Shown here one piece after another: positions 9,698-18,491 of a stretch of DNA of 64,000 nt (its first letter is position 1; each line of letters begins with the position of its first letter). The translations under genes and the position numbers were made by a program. This DNA is from Nitrosospira multiformis. Its GTDB lineage: Bacteria; Pseudomonadota; Gammaproteobacteria; Burkholderiales; Nitrosomonadaceae. The notes beneath the pieces are model-generated. The model had not been told where the DNA came from and did no database searches. It was given only the letters and a program-made list of their open reading frames with translations. The DNA lies in assembly GCA_017306155.1 (NCBI GenBank), contig JAFKJB010000019.1, positions 1 to 64,000 of the forward strand, read 5' to 3'.

Positions 9698-10486
9698 TTA
9701 AAAAGGCCTGCGGTGGGGCAGTTTCTGGGCGAATTTTGAGAATGGCATGGCAAATTCTTTCTCCAGCGCTTTTGCCGTTGCTTGCAGTTTTTCCCAGACG
9801 GCTTTTGCCGGCGCCTGCTTGAAAGCAAACACGATCAGGTTGCCATAAGGCTCCGTCAGTATGGTGGCAATACGCCCCGCGAAGCTGTTTTCAAGACGCG
9901 CGAGATATTCGCGAACTCTTCCGTCCCGGCTGAGCAGGTTGACAACCAGCACGCCATTTCTCGTCAATGCTTCACTTGCCTGGTCATAAAAAGCCTGCGT
10001 GCATAGAGAAGCCACTTGCCTGCCATCGTCGAAACCATCGACCATCAGAATATCTGTGCTGGCCGGATGGGCGGCAATATACTCACTGCCTTCCGCGATC
10101 AGCACCGCCAGGCGCTCGTCGTCAGCCGGTACATGGAATTGGCTGCGCGCGACCGAAACCACCTGAGGGTTGATTTCGATCACGGTCGTATTGACGGTTG
10201 GCAGTTGCCAATAAACAAATTTCGTCAGCGAGCCTCCTCCCAGACCGATCATGAGAATATTTTTGGGCCGTGGGCGAAACAGCAGAAAACACATCATGCA
10301 TTGGGTATAGGCCAACTGCAGCTCATTCGGGGCAGCGATGCGCATTGCGCTCTGTACCATGCTGCTCCCCAGGTGAAGCGAGCGGATACCGTACTCTTCG
10401 CTCAGGTGAACGAGACCGGTATCTGCGGGGGACGGATTTCGGCTGACGTTTGCCTGCCATTCACGGCGTTTCAGAAATCGGTTCAT
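9698..10486 (-). CDS. spermidine synthase-like methyltransferase-fold protein
   Basis: 262 residues with the Rossmann motif MIGLGGGSLTKFVYW (near 78-92), the acidic ribose-binding VIEINPQVV, and the DILMVDGFDDGR strand. This is the layout of polyamine aminopropyltransferase-like proteins. It lacks the long N-terminal beta domain of true SpeE, and the usual GGGDG is GGGSL, so the substrate is uncertain. The last residues (LPHRRPF) run into the IS3 relic and may not be native, which suggests that the C-terminus was altered by the insertion. No polyamine genes are adjacent. Confidence 0.7.
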   Translation of the reverse strand: MNRFLKRREWQANVSRNPSPADTGLVHLSEEYGIRSLHLGSSMVQSAMRIAAPNELQLAYTQCMMCFLLFRPRPKNILMIGLGGGSLTKFVYWQLPTVNTTVIEINPQVVSVARSQFHVPADDERLAVLIAEGSEYIAAHPASTDILMVDGFDDGRQVASLCTQAFYDQASEALTRNGVLVVNLLSRDGRVREYLARLENSFAGRIATILTEPYGNLIVFAFKQAPAKAVWEKLQATAKALEKEFAMPFSKFAQKLPHRRPF

Positions 10487-10525
10487 GAAGTGAGCTTTTC
10501 CTTATCCCATTGCTGTTGCTCCTGC

Positions 10526-10556
10526 CCCTGCCCTCGCCCCTGCCCTCGCCCCTGCC
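10526..10556 (+). repeat. 12-bp tandem repeat CCCTGCCCTCGC, about 2.6 copies
   Basis: Units at 10526-10537 and 10538-10549 are identical, with a partial third unit to 10556. The repeat lies in the divergent gap between the spermidine-synthase-like gene and the lipoprotein gene. Such C-rich arrays are prone to slippage and could change promoter spacing; no function is shown. Confidence 0.7.
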
Positions 10557-10666
10557 ATTGCCACGGACAAGCTTTACAAGCCGTTCTTTTTGGCCTAGGT
10601 TTAGAGTAAGCGGATATCTGCACGATGTAATCCGGTCCGGGTTCTTGTCGAAGGGGAGGCAGAGTT

Positions 10667-11176
10667 TTGCAGGCAGGCATCAAATTGATCACGGTTCTGG
10701 TCTTCCCTTTGTGCGGGGGTCTGCTGGCGGCATGCGCGGGCATCGGCTGGGAGGAGTCCTCGTTCACTCACGGAGGAAAGGTTGGCGGAAATCCCGCCGC
10801 ACTTGCCCGCTGCATTGTCGATCAGCTCCAATCCGATAGTCGATGGATGATCCGCACCCTGCAATATCAGGTTTTCAGCTACCCGGATATTGCGGCAATG
10901 GAAATCTATGCCTATCCTGAACATGCACTCGCCGGCACCTATGCGCGCAACTCGCCTTCCAATCCCGATGCAGTGATCAGATACGGCCTGCCTACCCCCA
11001 TCATCCATCCCGGCAGACCCGGCGGCACTGCTGACAAGGAAGTGGATCCCGATTATTCTTTCGTTCTTACCTTGAAACGAACGGATAATGCTACGGCATT
11101 TGCTACCGTCAGTGGAAGGAAATATGAAAGCCGGATTGCATGGGACACGCTGAAAGCCTGCTCGGCTCCCGAATAA
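10667..11176 (+). CDS. hypothetical lipoprotein
   Basis: 169 residues starting at TTG, preceded by a strong GGGGAGG ribosome-binding site 6-7 bases away. The signal peptide ends in the lipobox LLAAC, so Cys23 should be lipidated. The mature part has no domain I recognise. It contains a long region with PEHALAGTYARN and ends in a strand motif (SRIAWDTLKACSAPE) with a second Cys. The residue after the lipid Cys is Ala, not Asp, which favours the outer membrane by the usual rule. It lies divergent from the spermidine-synthase-like gene. Confidence 0.65.
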   Translation: MQAGIKLITVLVFPLCGGLLAACAGIGWEESSFTHGGKVGGNPAALARCIVDQLQSDSRWMIRTLQYQVFSYPDIAAMEIYAYPEHALAGTYARNSPSNPDAVIRYGLPTPIIHPGRPGGTADKEVDPDYSFVLTLKRTDNATAFATVSGRKYESRIAWDTLKACSAPE

Positions 11177-11372
11177 CTCCTGCTGAAAAAGCTGAAGGAG
11201 GGCTGCATAAAACGTAAAAAGCATAAAGCCGGCTTTCCTGATTCTTCCCTCGAAGCAAGCATAAAAAAACAATCTCGCGAATAAAAAATTGCAGATGCCG
11301 CGATACCTGTAACTTCAGGGGCGCGCCGGGTAGAATGCGCGGGCAATATAGAATCGGGAATTGAAAGTGAAA

Positions 11373-12845
11373 ATGATGCGCCTATCCAAATCAGTGGCAA
11401 CATCCAGGTTCGCAACAGTCGGCCCGGTGTTGATGTTGCTCGCCTCTCTGGCTATCGCGGGGGACTTCGAGGATGGAATGAAGTTCGTTCTCGGCAAGGA
11501 TTACGTCGGAGCAGCGAAATCTTTCCGCAAAGCGGCCAACGAAGGCAACCCCGACGCGCAGTTCAATCTGGGCGTGCTGTATTCACGGGGTCACGGCGTG
11601 CCGCAGGATGATGAACAAGCCGCCAAGTGGTACCGCAAGGCGGCGGAGCAGGGGGACGCGCCGGCGCAATCCATGCTGGGGTACATGTATCTGAAAGGCC
11701 AGGGCATTCCGCAGGATTATCAGCAGGCAATGTTCTGGTATTTCCGGGCGGCCGACAGCGGGTATGCCGTGGCGCAATACAATCTCGGAGTGATGTATGC
11801 GAAAGGCCAGGGCATGGAAAAGGATTATCGGCACGCCCTCTCCTGGTACCTGAAAGCCGCGGAGCAGGGACATGCGCCTGCGCAGGCAATCATGGGATTC
11901 ATGTATCTCAAGGGGCAGGGAGTCGAGCAGGACGACCAGCAGGCCGTATCCTGGTACCGCAAGGCAGCCGAACAAGGGTACGCAGAGGCGCAATATGCCC
12001 TTGGCGTGCTCTACGCCAAGGGCCGCGGAGTAGCACAGAGCAACCAGGAATCCGCCTCCTGGTACCGCAAGGCTGCTGAGCAGGGGAACGCGGATGCGCA
12101 GTTCAATCTCGGCATGATGTTCGCTGCGGGAGAAGGAGTCGCGCAGGATTATCGCCAGGCGGCATCCTTGTATCGCCAGGCGGCCAATCAGGGATATGCA
12201 CGTGCCCAGTTCAAGCTGGGGGTGGCAAATGCCAAAGGGCGGGGCGTTCGTGAGGACGCTTACGAGGCGGCGGCATGGTATCGCAAGGCGGCCGAGCAGG
12301 GCTATGCTCCTGCGCAGTTCAATCTCGGCGTGATGTATGCGATGGGTAAAGGCGTCATTCAGGATGATCGCCAGGCGGTGTCCTGGTATCGCAAGGCAGC
12401 CGAGCAAGGAGATCCGGATGCGCAATATAACCTGGGAGTAAGGTATGACACAGCGCGAGGCATCGAAAAGGATGAACAACAGGCAGCAGCCTGGTATCAC
12501 AAGGCTGCCGATCAAGGATATGTGCCGGCGCAATACCGCCTGGGTGTGAAGTATGACAGCGGGCAGGGAGTACCGCACGATTACGCGCAGGCGTCAGCCT
12601 GGTACCTGAAGGCAGCGGAGCAAGGGCATGCGGGCGCCCAGACCAATCTCGGCGTGCTGTATTACAATGGCAATGGCGTGAAACAGGACTACGTGGAAGC
12701 CGACAAGTGGTTCAGCATCGCCAGCGCCGGCGGCTACGAGGATGCCAAGGAGAATCGCGAACTGATGGAAAAGCTGATGACACCGATGCAAATCGGGGAT
12801 GCGCGGCGCGAGGCGGATGAATGGGCAAGAACAAACCAAAAGTAA
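11373..12845 (+). CDS. Sel1-repeat (TPR-like) exported protein
   Basis: About 490 residues. An N-terminal signal segment (VLMLLASLAIAG) leads to at least 11 tandem Sel1 repeats of 36 residues, each carrying the A-Q-x-x-L-G-x-x-Y and A-x-x-W-Y-x-K-A-A-E-Q-G consensus, and a short charged tail. Sel1 repeats form an alpha-solenoid for protein-protein contacts, often in envelope or stress signalling. The ATG at 11373 is preferred to the in-frame TTG at 11361. The repeats are similar at DNA level, so recombination between them is likely. The partner is unknown. Confidence 0.85.
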   Translation: MMRLSKSVATSRFATVGPVLMLLASLAIAGDFEDGMKFVLGKDYVGAAKSFRKAANEGNPDAQFNLGVLYSRGHGVPQDDEQAAKWYRKAAEQGDAPAQSMLGYMYLKGQGIPQDYQQAMFWYFRAADSGYAVAQYNLGVMYAKGQGMEKDYRHALSWYLKAAEQGHAPAQAIMGFMYLKGQGVEQDDQQAVSWYRKAAEQGYAEAQYALGVLYAKGRGVAQSNQESASWYRKAAEQGNADAQFNLGMMFAAGEGVAQDYRQAASLYRQAANQGYARAQFKLGVANAKGRGVREDAYEAAAWYRKAAEQGYAPAQFNLGVMYAMGKGVIQDDRQAVSWYRKAAEQGDPDAQYNLGVRYDTARGIEKDEQQAAAWYHKAADQGYVPAQYRLGVKYDSGQGVPHDYAQASAWYLKAAEQGHAGAQTNLGVLYYNGNGVKQDYVEADKWFSIASAGGYEDAKENRELMEKLMTPMQIGDARREADEWARTNQK

Positions 12846-13091
12846 TTCTGCCGCCGTTACCACCTCTCCTTTACCGTTTCTATCAGCCGGACTCGATGGA
12901 CGAACAGTTCCCTGTTCATATTGAAACAATCAATGCCTTGACCATTGCAATCGGTAAAGTGTACCTTGGGCTCAGGTTGATTCAGAAAGAGGTTGACTCA
13001 GAAAGCGCTTTGAAAATACGACTTTTATAATCTCCAGCCATCGAGCGGGTGCATCCCATTGGAATCGGAATCGCGAGCCGGGAATCAGGAA

Positions 13092-14333
13092 ATGCGGCCT
13101 GTAGAGCCAGCCGTGGCCGGCAACCGGACGCGGCGTCTGGCGACTGCACTGCTGATTGTGATGCTTGCGGTTCTCGTTCTGGCCAACGTATTTCTTTCAG
13201 TTCATCCGTCGGTGGGATACGTTCGGGCTTTTGCCGAAGCTGCAGTAGTGGGTGCGCTGGCGGACTGGTTTGCCATAACAGCGTTATTCCGCCAGCCCCT
13301 CGGCCTGCCGATCCCCCACACCGCAATCATTCCGCGTAACAAGATTCGAATCGGTGAATCACTGGGACGCTTCGTGGAGAGCAACTTTGCTTCTCCCGAA
13401 GTGGTTGCAGCCAAACTCGCAAGTGTGGACTTGTCCGGAAAACTGGCTACATGGCTGTCCGAGCAGGGGCGTGCCGACCTGTTTGCGGATTATGTGACGC
13501 GCCTGATTCCGGAATTGCTGGATTCGATGGACGAGCGCCACGTGCAGCGTTTCGTTTCGGCCGGCATGCTGGAAAAAGCGGCCCGCGTCGATCTTGGCCC
13601 TTTGCTCGGCGAGGCGGTGAGGATGCTCACTGCGGAAAAACGGCACCAGCGATTGCTGGACAAGCTGTTGCGTGAGGCTGATGAATATGTAACCGCGAAC
13701 GAATCACGCATTCACCAGCGCGTGCGAAAAAACACAGCCTGGTTCTGGCAACGGCTTTCGATGGATGACAAGGTGGGGGAAAGCGTGGTAGCGGCGCTGC
13801 GAGAGGTTGTGGCGGAAATTGCGCGCGACCCCGCGCACCCTCTGCGTTTGCGACTGGATGCTGCCATCGGCAAGCTCGCCTCTGACCTGGCTACTTCGCC
13901 CGAGTATCGCGAGCAGATTGCCGCCCACGCCCGCAAACTGATGGAGCATCCGGCCTTGCGAGACTACGCAACTGGAGTCTGGCGTGACATCCGTAACGGG
14001 ATGCGCGAGGACATCGACAGCGAGGAATCAGCAATCAGAGCGTGGATGCGGAGCGTCATGGGATCCGGCGCCAATACGATACTCCAGGACCCTGGCTTGC
14101 GAGAGCGGCTCAATAACTGGATGCGGGACATGCTGGTGGAGACGGTGCAGTCTCACCAGCGCGATGTGGGGCGACTGATTGCTGACACCGTGCGTGAATG
14201 GGATACACAGACAGTCACTCGCCGCATCGAGCGGCAGGTAGGCGAAGACCTTCAGTACATTCGCATCAATGGCACACTGATAGGCGGACTGGTTGGTCTC
14301 GTGATCTACACCATCGCCCACGCGTTCGCTTAA
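13092..14333 (+). CDS. DUF445 family inner-membrane protein (YjiN-like)
   Basis: About 413 residues. An N-terminal transmembrane helix (ALLIVMLAVLVLANVFL) is followed by the conserved block AFAEAAVVGALADWFAITAL and LFRQPLGLPIPHTAIIP, then a long soluble helical region. A final C-terminal membrane helix is LIGGLVGLVIYTIAHAF. This is the signature of DUF445 (PF04286), whose role is not established. The frame is open from a TTG at 13059. I prefer ATG 13092 with GGGA eight bases upstream, but the start is uncertain. Confidence 0.82.
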   Translation: MRPVEPAVAGNRTRRLATALLIVMLAVLVLANVFLSVHPSVGYVRAFAEAAVVGALADWFAITALFRQPLGLPIPHTAIIPRNKIRIGESLGRFVESNFASPEVVAAKLASVDLSGKLATWLSEQGRADLFADYVTRLIPELLDSMDERHVQRFVSAGMLEKAARVDLGPLLGEAVRMLTAEKRHQRLLDKLLREADEYVTANESRIHQRVRKNTAWFWQRLSMDDKVGESVVAALREVVAEIARDPAHPLRLRLDAAIGKLASDLATSPEYREQIAAHARKLMEHPALRDYATGVWRDIRNGMREDIDSEESAIRAWMRSVMGSGANTILQDPGLRERLNNWMRDMLVETVQSHQRDVGRLIADTVREWDTQTVTRRIERQVGEDLQYIRINGTLIGGLVGLVIYTIAHAFA

Positions 14334-14395
14334 CCTTCATCCTCCAAACAAGCTGCCTCAGCAAACTTTCGAGAACAACACAAATACGGCAGGGT

Positions 14396-14415
14396 GATAT
14401 ACAATAACGTATATC
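14396..14415. promoter_or_regulatory. inverted repeat upstream of vapB, likely TA operator
   Basis: GATATAC (14396-14402) and its reverse complement GTATATC (14409-14415) are separated by 6 bases and end 16 bp before the antitoxin ATG. Position and size fit autorepression by a VapBC complex. This is inference from location and symmetry. Confidence 0.5.
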
Positions 14416-14431
14416 ATTTTTGAGGGAAGTC

Positions 14432-14761
14432 ATGAGCCGTACGCTGGTGGACATACCCGCGAACATGCTGACGCAACTTACAGAACTGGCAAGTAAGCTG
14501 GATATTTCGCGCGCGGAGTTGATGCGGAAGATACTTTCCACGGAGTTGCAAGCGATAGAGGCAGTGCTTCAGGAGCACTATCAAGCCGACTCGATGGATA
14601 AAGCAATGGAGCTGCACAAGCACTTGCTGGAGGAGGTGGCTCTTAAGCTGCGCATTCAAGCGGATCCGCTGGAAGCCGCATTTGGGTTGTGGAAGGACCA
14701 CGCGGTGGATGGCGTGGAGTATCAGTGCAAGCTGCGCGCCGAATGGGACCGTCATCAATGA
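14432..14761 (+). CDS. vapB: VapB-like ribbon-helix-helix antitoxin
   Basis: 109 residues. The N-terminal strand and helices (RTLVDIPANMLTQLTELASK) match ribbon-helix-helix antitoxins, and the rest is acidic and helical as expected for the toxin-wrapping tail. It has a GAGGGA ribosome-binding site 5 bases before ATG 14432; the in-frame TTG at 14420 is less likely. Its TGA overlaps the ATG of the PIN toxin by 4 bases, so the two are translationally coupled. It should bind its own promoter (inverted repeat at 14396) and neutralise VapC. Confidence 0.78.
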   Translation: MSRTLVDIPANMLTQLTELASKLDISRAELMRKILSTELQAIEAVLQEHYQADSMDKAMELHKHLLEEVALKLRIQADPLEAAFGLWKDHAVDGVEYQCKLRAEWDRHQ

Positions 14762-15138
14762 AAATGATAAACGGGGCCAAGGTGCTTTTTGATACGAACA
14801 TCCTGATCGATTACTTGAATGGGGTGCCGCAGGCAAACGACACGTTGAAACAAAACCGGGGTGCTGCCATTTGCCCAATCACCTGGATGGAGGTCATGGT
14901 TGGAACGCTAAAGGAGAAAGAGAGGGCCACGCGCGCCTTTCTCGGGTCCTTCAGGCTTTTCCCATTCGATGACCGCATTTACGAGGAAGCCGTAACTTTG
15001 CGCAAGAAATACGGGATGCGTCTGCCGGATGCACTGGTATATGCCACGGCACGCGTATACAAATACGTATTGACTACGCGCAATACCAGGGATTTCTCGG
15101 ACAAAGAACCGGATATAACGATCCCATACCGTTTGTAG
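14758..15138 (+). CDS. vapC: VapC-type PIN-domain toxin
   Basis: 126 residues with the PIN acidic set: Asp in LFDTNILIDYL, Glu in ITWMEVMVG, Asp in MRLPDALVYATA and the final TRNTRDFS. VapC toxins are magnesium-dependent RNases that cleave tRNA or rRNA. The ATGA overlap with vapB sets the start. The frame is open upstream to 14689, but that part lies inside vapB. The gene is complete, and the IS630 copy begins 77 bp after its stop without disrupting it. Confidence 0.88.
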   Translation: MKMINGAKVLFDTNILIDYLNGVPQANDTLKQNRGAAICPITWMEVMVGTLKEKERATRAFLGSFRLFPFDDRIYEEAVTLRKKYGMRLPDALVYATARVYKYVLTTRNTRDFSDKEPDITIPYRL

Positions 15139-15214
15139 CACCATTTCACCCGAACCAGAAGCCGTTCCGGCAACCGCAGCGGATTTTTGTTGTGAACCCA
15201 ATATGGGCGCACTC

Positions 15215-16314
15215 CTAGTGTAGTGAGTCATTCTGTTTGGAGCTTAAGTGGTGATTGGCGCGGATGACTTTTTGCAGTATGTCGTTAGCCTTGGCGGTCC
15301 AGATGAAAGGTCTGGGGGATTGGTTATGCATGGCGATGTATTCCTTGATAGCGGCATTGAGTTCGGGGACGCTGCGGAACACGCCATGGCGCAGGCGGCC
15401 TGTGGTGATGTCGCGGAAGAAGCGCTCGACCATGTTCAGCCACGAAGCCGAGGTAGGCGTAAAATGCACTGTAAAGCGAGGGTGTTTCTCCAGCCATTCT
15501 TTCACCTTGGATGTTTGTGCGTGGCGTAGTTATCGCAGATCAGGTGCAGCGACTTGTCTTTTGGGGTTTCCCGGTCAATCTGGCGCAGGAAATCAAGCCA
15601 TTCGGCATGACGGTGACGTTGCTCGCAGCGGGAGATGATCGATCCGTCCAGGGTGTTGAGCGCAGCGAACAGGGTAGTTGTGCCATAGCGCTTGTAATCG
15701 TGAGTCATGGTGGCAGCGCGTCCTTTCTTCAGGGGCAACCCCGGCTGGGTGCGATCCAGCGCCTGAATCCGGCTTTTTTCATCGCAGCACAACACCACGG
15801 CATGCTCTGGCGGGGACATGTACAGACCCACAATGTCTCTGAGCTTCTCGACAAACTTCGGATCACGCGAAACCTTGAAGGTCTCGATTAAATGTGGCTT
15901 GAGTCCCTGCGCGCGCCAATGGCGCGACACACTCGATTGACTGACGCCCAGCACACGAGCCATGCTGCGCGTGCTCCACTGCGTCGCTTGCGACGGTGCA
16001 GTTTGCGTGGTCAGTGCCGCCAGGCGCGCCGCGTCTACCTTGCGAGCGGGTGCACCTCGCGGCAAATCACGCTCAATCCCGGCCAGACGCGACTCGGCGT
16101 AGCGCTCGCGCCAGCGCCCCACCTGCACACGCCCCACATCCAGCTCAGATGCAATATCCTTGTTCTGCATTCCGGTACTTGCCAGCAACACGATCCGCGC
16201 ACGCTGCGCCAGCCGTACGCTGGTAAGCCCCGACCGGGTCAGCTTCAGCAGCGCTTCATGCTCTTGCAGCGTCAAATTGATTTCCGATGCAACTCGCATT
16301 TTTCCCTCCAACAA
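15215..16314 (-). pseudogene. IS630 transposase, interrupted by a one-base frameshift
   Basis: The N-terminal part (16314 to 15502) has helix-turn-helix segments (NKDIASELDVGRVQVGRW) and the first two DDE acids (CCDEKSRIQALDR; LICDNYATHKH). The C-terminal part (to 15215) lies in the next frame with VKEWLEKHPRF, the final catalytic Glu in SWLNMVERFFRDI, and a stop formed by the terminal repeat. The shift is at about 15505, where HP[K]V should be read; one base appears missing. There is no obvious slippery run, so I read it as decay and not programmed frameshifting, though some IS630 members do use frameshifts. Confidence 0.85.
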
Positions 16315-16381
16315 ATGTTGCCCTGATCATTGGAGCGAAAGCTAAACCATAAGTTCCATCAAGAACAACTCACTACACTAG
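15215..16381 (-). mobile_element. IS630-family insertion sequence with 14-bp terminal inverted repeats
   Basis: The element is bounded by CTAGTGTAGTGAGT (15215-15228) and its exact reverse complement at 16368-16381, 1167 bp including the TA target duplication inside CTAG. IS630 elements insert at TA, often within CTAG, which fits both ends. The single transposase gene lies on the minus strand and fills the element. It inserted between vapC and comM without breaking either. Its ends match the MITE at 63026-63125. Confidence 0.92.
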
Positions 16382-16455
16382 GATCATGCGCAAGGTGGCG
16401 GTGCACAAGATGAGGCAGAGAAGGTCACGAGCCCGTGACAAATGCGGCATCGATC

Positions 16456-17985
16456 CTAGCTTCGATCCATCTTCCGGTACTGCACCGCTTCCGCAATGTG
16501 GGCGCCGCTGATCTCCGGGTTTGCAGCCAGGTCGGCAATCGTGCGCGCGACTTTCAGGATGCGGTGATAAGCCCGGGCGGAAAGATTCAGGCGGCTGATA
16601 GCCTGCCTGAGCAGATTTTCCCCCGCCTTGTCCGGAATACAGTATTTATCGATATCCTTTACTGCCAGATGGGCATTCGCCTTCCCCTGACGCTCCAGTT
16701 GCCGCTGATAAGCGGTTTCCACGCGCTGCCGGATGGTTTCGCTGGATTCCCCCTGCGCCTGCCGCATCAGATCCTCTTCGGGTGGAGCGGGCACTTCGAT
16801 CTGTATATCGATCCGGTCCAGCAGGGGGCCGGAGATTTTTCCACGGTAGCGCGCCACCTGGTCAGGCGTGCAGCGGCATTTTCCGCTGAAATGCCCGAGG
16901 TAGCCGCAAAGACAAGGGTTCATGGCTGCGACCAGCTGGAAGCGCGCAGGAAATTCGGCCTGCCGTGCCGCGCGTGAGATCGTGATGCGTCCCGATTCCA
17001 GCGGTTCGCGCAATACTTCCAGTACCTTGCGATCGAACTCAGGCAATTCATCCAGAAACAATACGCCGTTCACCGCCAGCGAAATTTCGCCTGGGCGGGG
17101 ATTGCTGCCGCCTCCGACAAGAGCAACGCCCGAAGCCGTGTGATGCGGGGAACGATAGGGGCGCTGCTTCCAGCTGGCAGCCCTGAAACCGCCGCTGCCG
17201 AGGGATTGCATTGCTGCCGATTCGAGCGCTTCCTCTTCGGTCATGGCGGGCAGGATGCCGGGGAGGCGCGCTGCCAGCATGGACTTGCCTGTGCCGGGAG
17301 GGCCGATCATCAGGAGACTATGACAGCCTGCCGCCGCAATTTCGAGCGCCCGCTTGGCCTGTGCCTGTCCCTTGACCTCTTCCATGCCGGGATAGCGAAG
17401 CGCACTTTCTCCATTTCCGCCCGCGCCTGCACCTGTGTCCTTCGCTGGATGAAGCGAATAAAGCTGCAGCGGTTCACGCCCGGCAAGGTGGGCGCAAATC
17501 TGGAGCAGGGAAGTTGCGGGGTAAACTGCGGCTCCTCTGACCAGCGCCGCCTCCGCCGCATTTTGTTCAGGCAGCACGAAGCTGCGGCCCGAGCGGGCGG
17601 CGCCGTAAGTCATGGCAAGCGCGCCGCGGATGGCGCGCAGTTCTCCCGTCAGCGCCAGCTCTCCCGCCCATTCATAAAGGCCGAGCTTGTCCGATGGAAT
17701 CTGGCCGGTTGCAGCCAATATGCCTAATGCAATCGGCAGATCGAAGCGGCCGCTTTCCTTGGGCAGGTCAGCCGGCGCAAGATTGACTGTGATGCGCCGG
17801 GACGGAAACTCGAAGCGTGTATTCTGCAGCGCGGCCCGCACGCGGTCCTTGCTTTCCTTTACTTCCGCTTCCGGCAGGCCCACAATGGTAAAGCCCGGCA
17901 GGCCGTTGGCAATGTGAACTTCCACTGTTACCAGTGGCGCCTCCATGCCAGCGATAGCACGGCTATAGAGAACAGCGAGCGGCAT
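16456..17985 (-). CDS. comM: ComM/YifB family AAA+ ATPase (Mg-chelatase-like)
   Basis: 509 residues, the normal length. The N-terminal domain starts PLAVLYSRAIAGMEAPLV, followed by the chelatase AAA+ core with Walker A GPPGTGKS at 228-235, sensor and arginine-finger regions, the zinc-like CGYLGHFSGKCRC insertion, and a C-terminal lid (RAYHRILKVARTIADL). In naturally transformable bacteria ComM is a hexameric branch-migration helicase that helps integrate incoming single strands; elsewhere its role is unclear. The gene is monocistronic and starts at ATG 17985. Confidence 0.93.
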   Translation of the reverse strand: MPLAVLYSRAIAGMEAPLVTVEVHIANGLPGFTIVGLPEAEVKESKDRVRAALQNTRFEFPSRRITVNLAPADLPKESGRFDLPIALGILAATGQIPSDKLGLYEWAGELALTGELRAIRGALAMTYGAARSGRSFVLPEQNAAEAALVRGAAVYPATSLLQICAHLAGREPLQLYSLHPAKDTGAGAGGNGESALRYPGMEEVKGQAQAKRALEIAAAGCHSLLMIGPPGTGKSMLAARLPGILPAMTEEEALESAAMQSLGSGGFRAASWKQRPYRSPHHTASGVALVGGGSNPRPGEISLAVNGVLFLDELPEFDRKVLEVLREPLESGRITISRAARQAEFPARFQLVAAMNPCLCGYLGHFSGKCRCTPDQVARYRGKISGPLLDRIDIQIEVPAPPEEDLMRQAQGESSETIRQRVETAYQRQLERQGKANAHLAVKDIDKYCIPDKAGENLLRQAISRLNLSARAYHRILKVARTIADLAANPEISGAHIAEAVQYRKMDRS

Positions 17986-18093
17986 GCAAAAAAATTCTCA
18001 ACCGGAATGAATCGTCTGATACAGATAATAAACGGCAGGGTTGAGCATTTCTTGCGTGTTTAAAAACTAACGGGCCAAAATCTGGATGAGGTC

Positions 18094-18396
18094 TTATTCC
18101 GTCTCCGACAGATCGTTCAGCGTCTCCGGGGGGACATCCAGAGTGTTGGGCAGGGGGCCGCTCTTCGCAGCGCTTTCCAATGCTTCCACCCGCGTTTCCA
18201 GCGCGATCAGCTTTTCGCGCGTGCGCTTGAGCACCTCCTGCTGTACCTCGAATTCCTCGCGCGTTACCAGGTCCAGGCGGGTGAACACTGACCCGAGCAT
18301 GACGCGAAGATTTTTCTCGACATCCTTCACCGGGCTTTGCGCCACCAGTTCATTGACTTTGGTTACAATTTCTTCCAGCACCTTCTGGTTAACCAT
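18094..18396 (-). CDS. ubiK: ubiquinone biosynthesis accessory factor UbiK (BMFP)
   Basis: 100 residues: an amphipathic N-terminal helix (KVLEEIVTKVNELVAQSP), then a long heptad-like coiled coil (EFEVQQEVLKRTREKLIALE), then a Pro-rich acidic tail. This is the UbiK/BMFP family, which forms trimers, binds lipid and assists UbiJ and the aerobic ubiquinone hydroxylases. It lies divergent from amgK. A ubiH-type hydroxylase lies 4 kb away, consistent with a shared pathway but not one operon. Confidence 0.88.
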   Translation of the reverse strand: MVNQKVLEEIVTKVNELVAQSPVKDVEKNLRVMLGSVFTRLDLVTREEFEVQQEVLKRTREKLIALETRVEALESAAKSGPLPNTLDVPPETLNDLSETE

Positions 18397-18491
18397 GATT
18401 CCTCCTGTTTCTGCTTCGCCACCGACCGGTGAGAAGCGATACTTGATGTTAAAATCTCATACTTCGATCAAATAGGCAATCAGCAGATTAT

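Noticed and set aside
12821-13030. 69-codon frame after the Sel1 gene
   Set aside because: It overlaps the Sel1 stop in another frame and has no ribosome-binding site. The text looks random.
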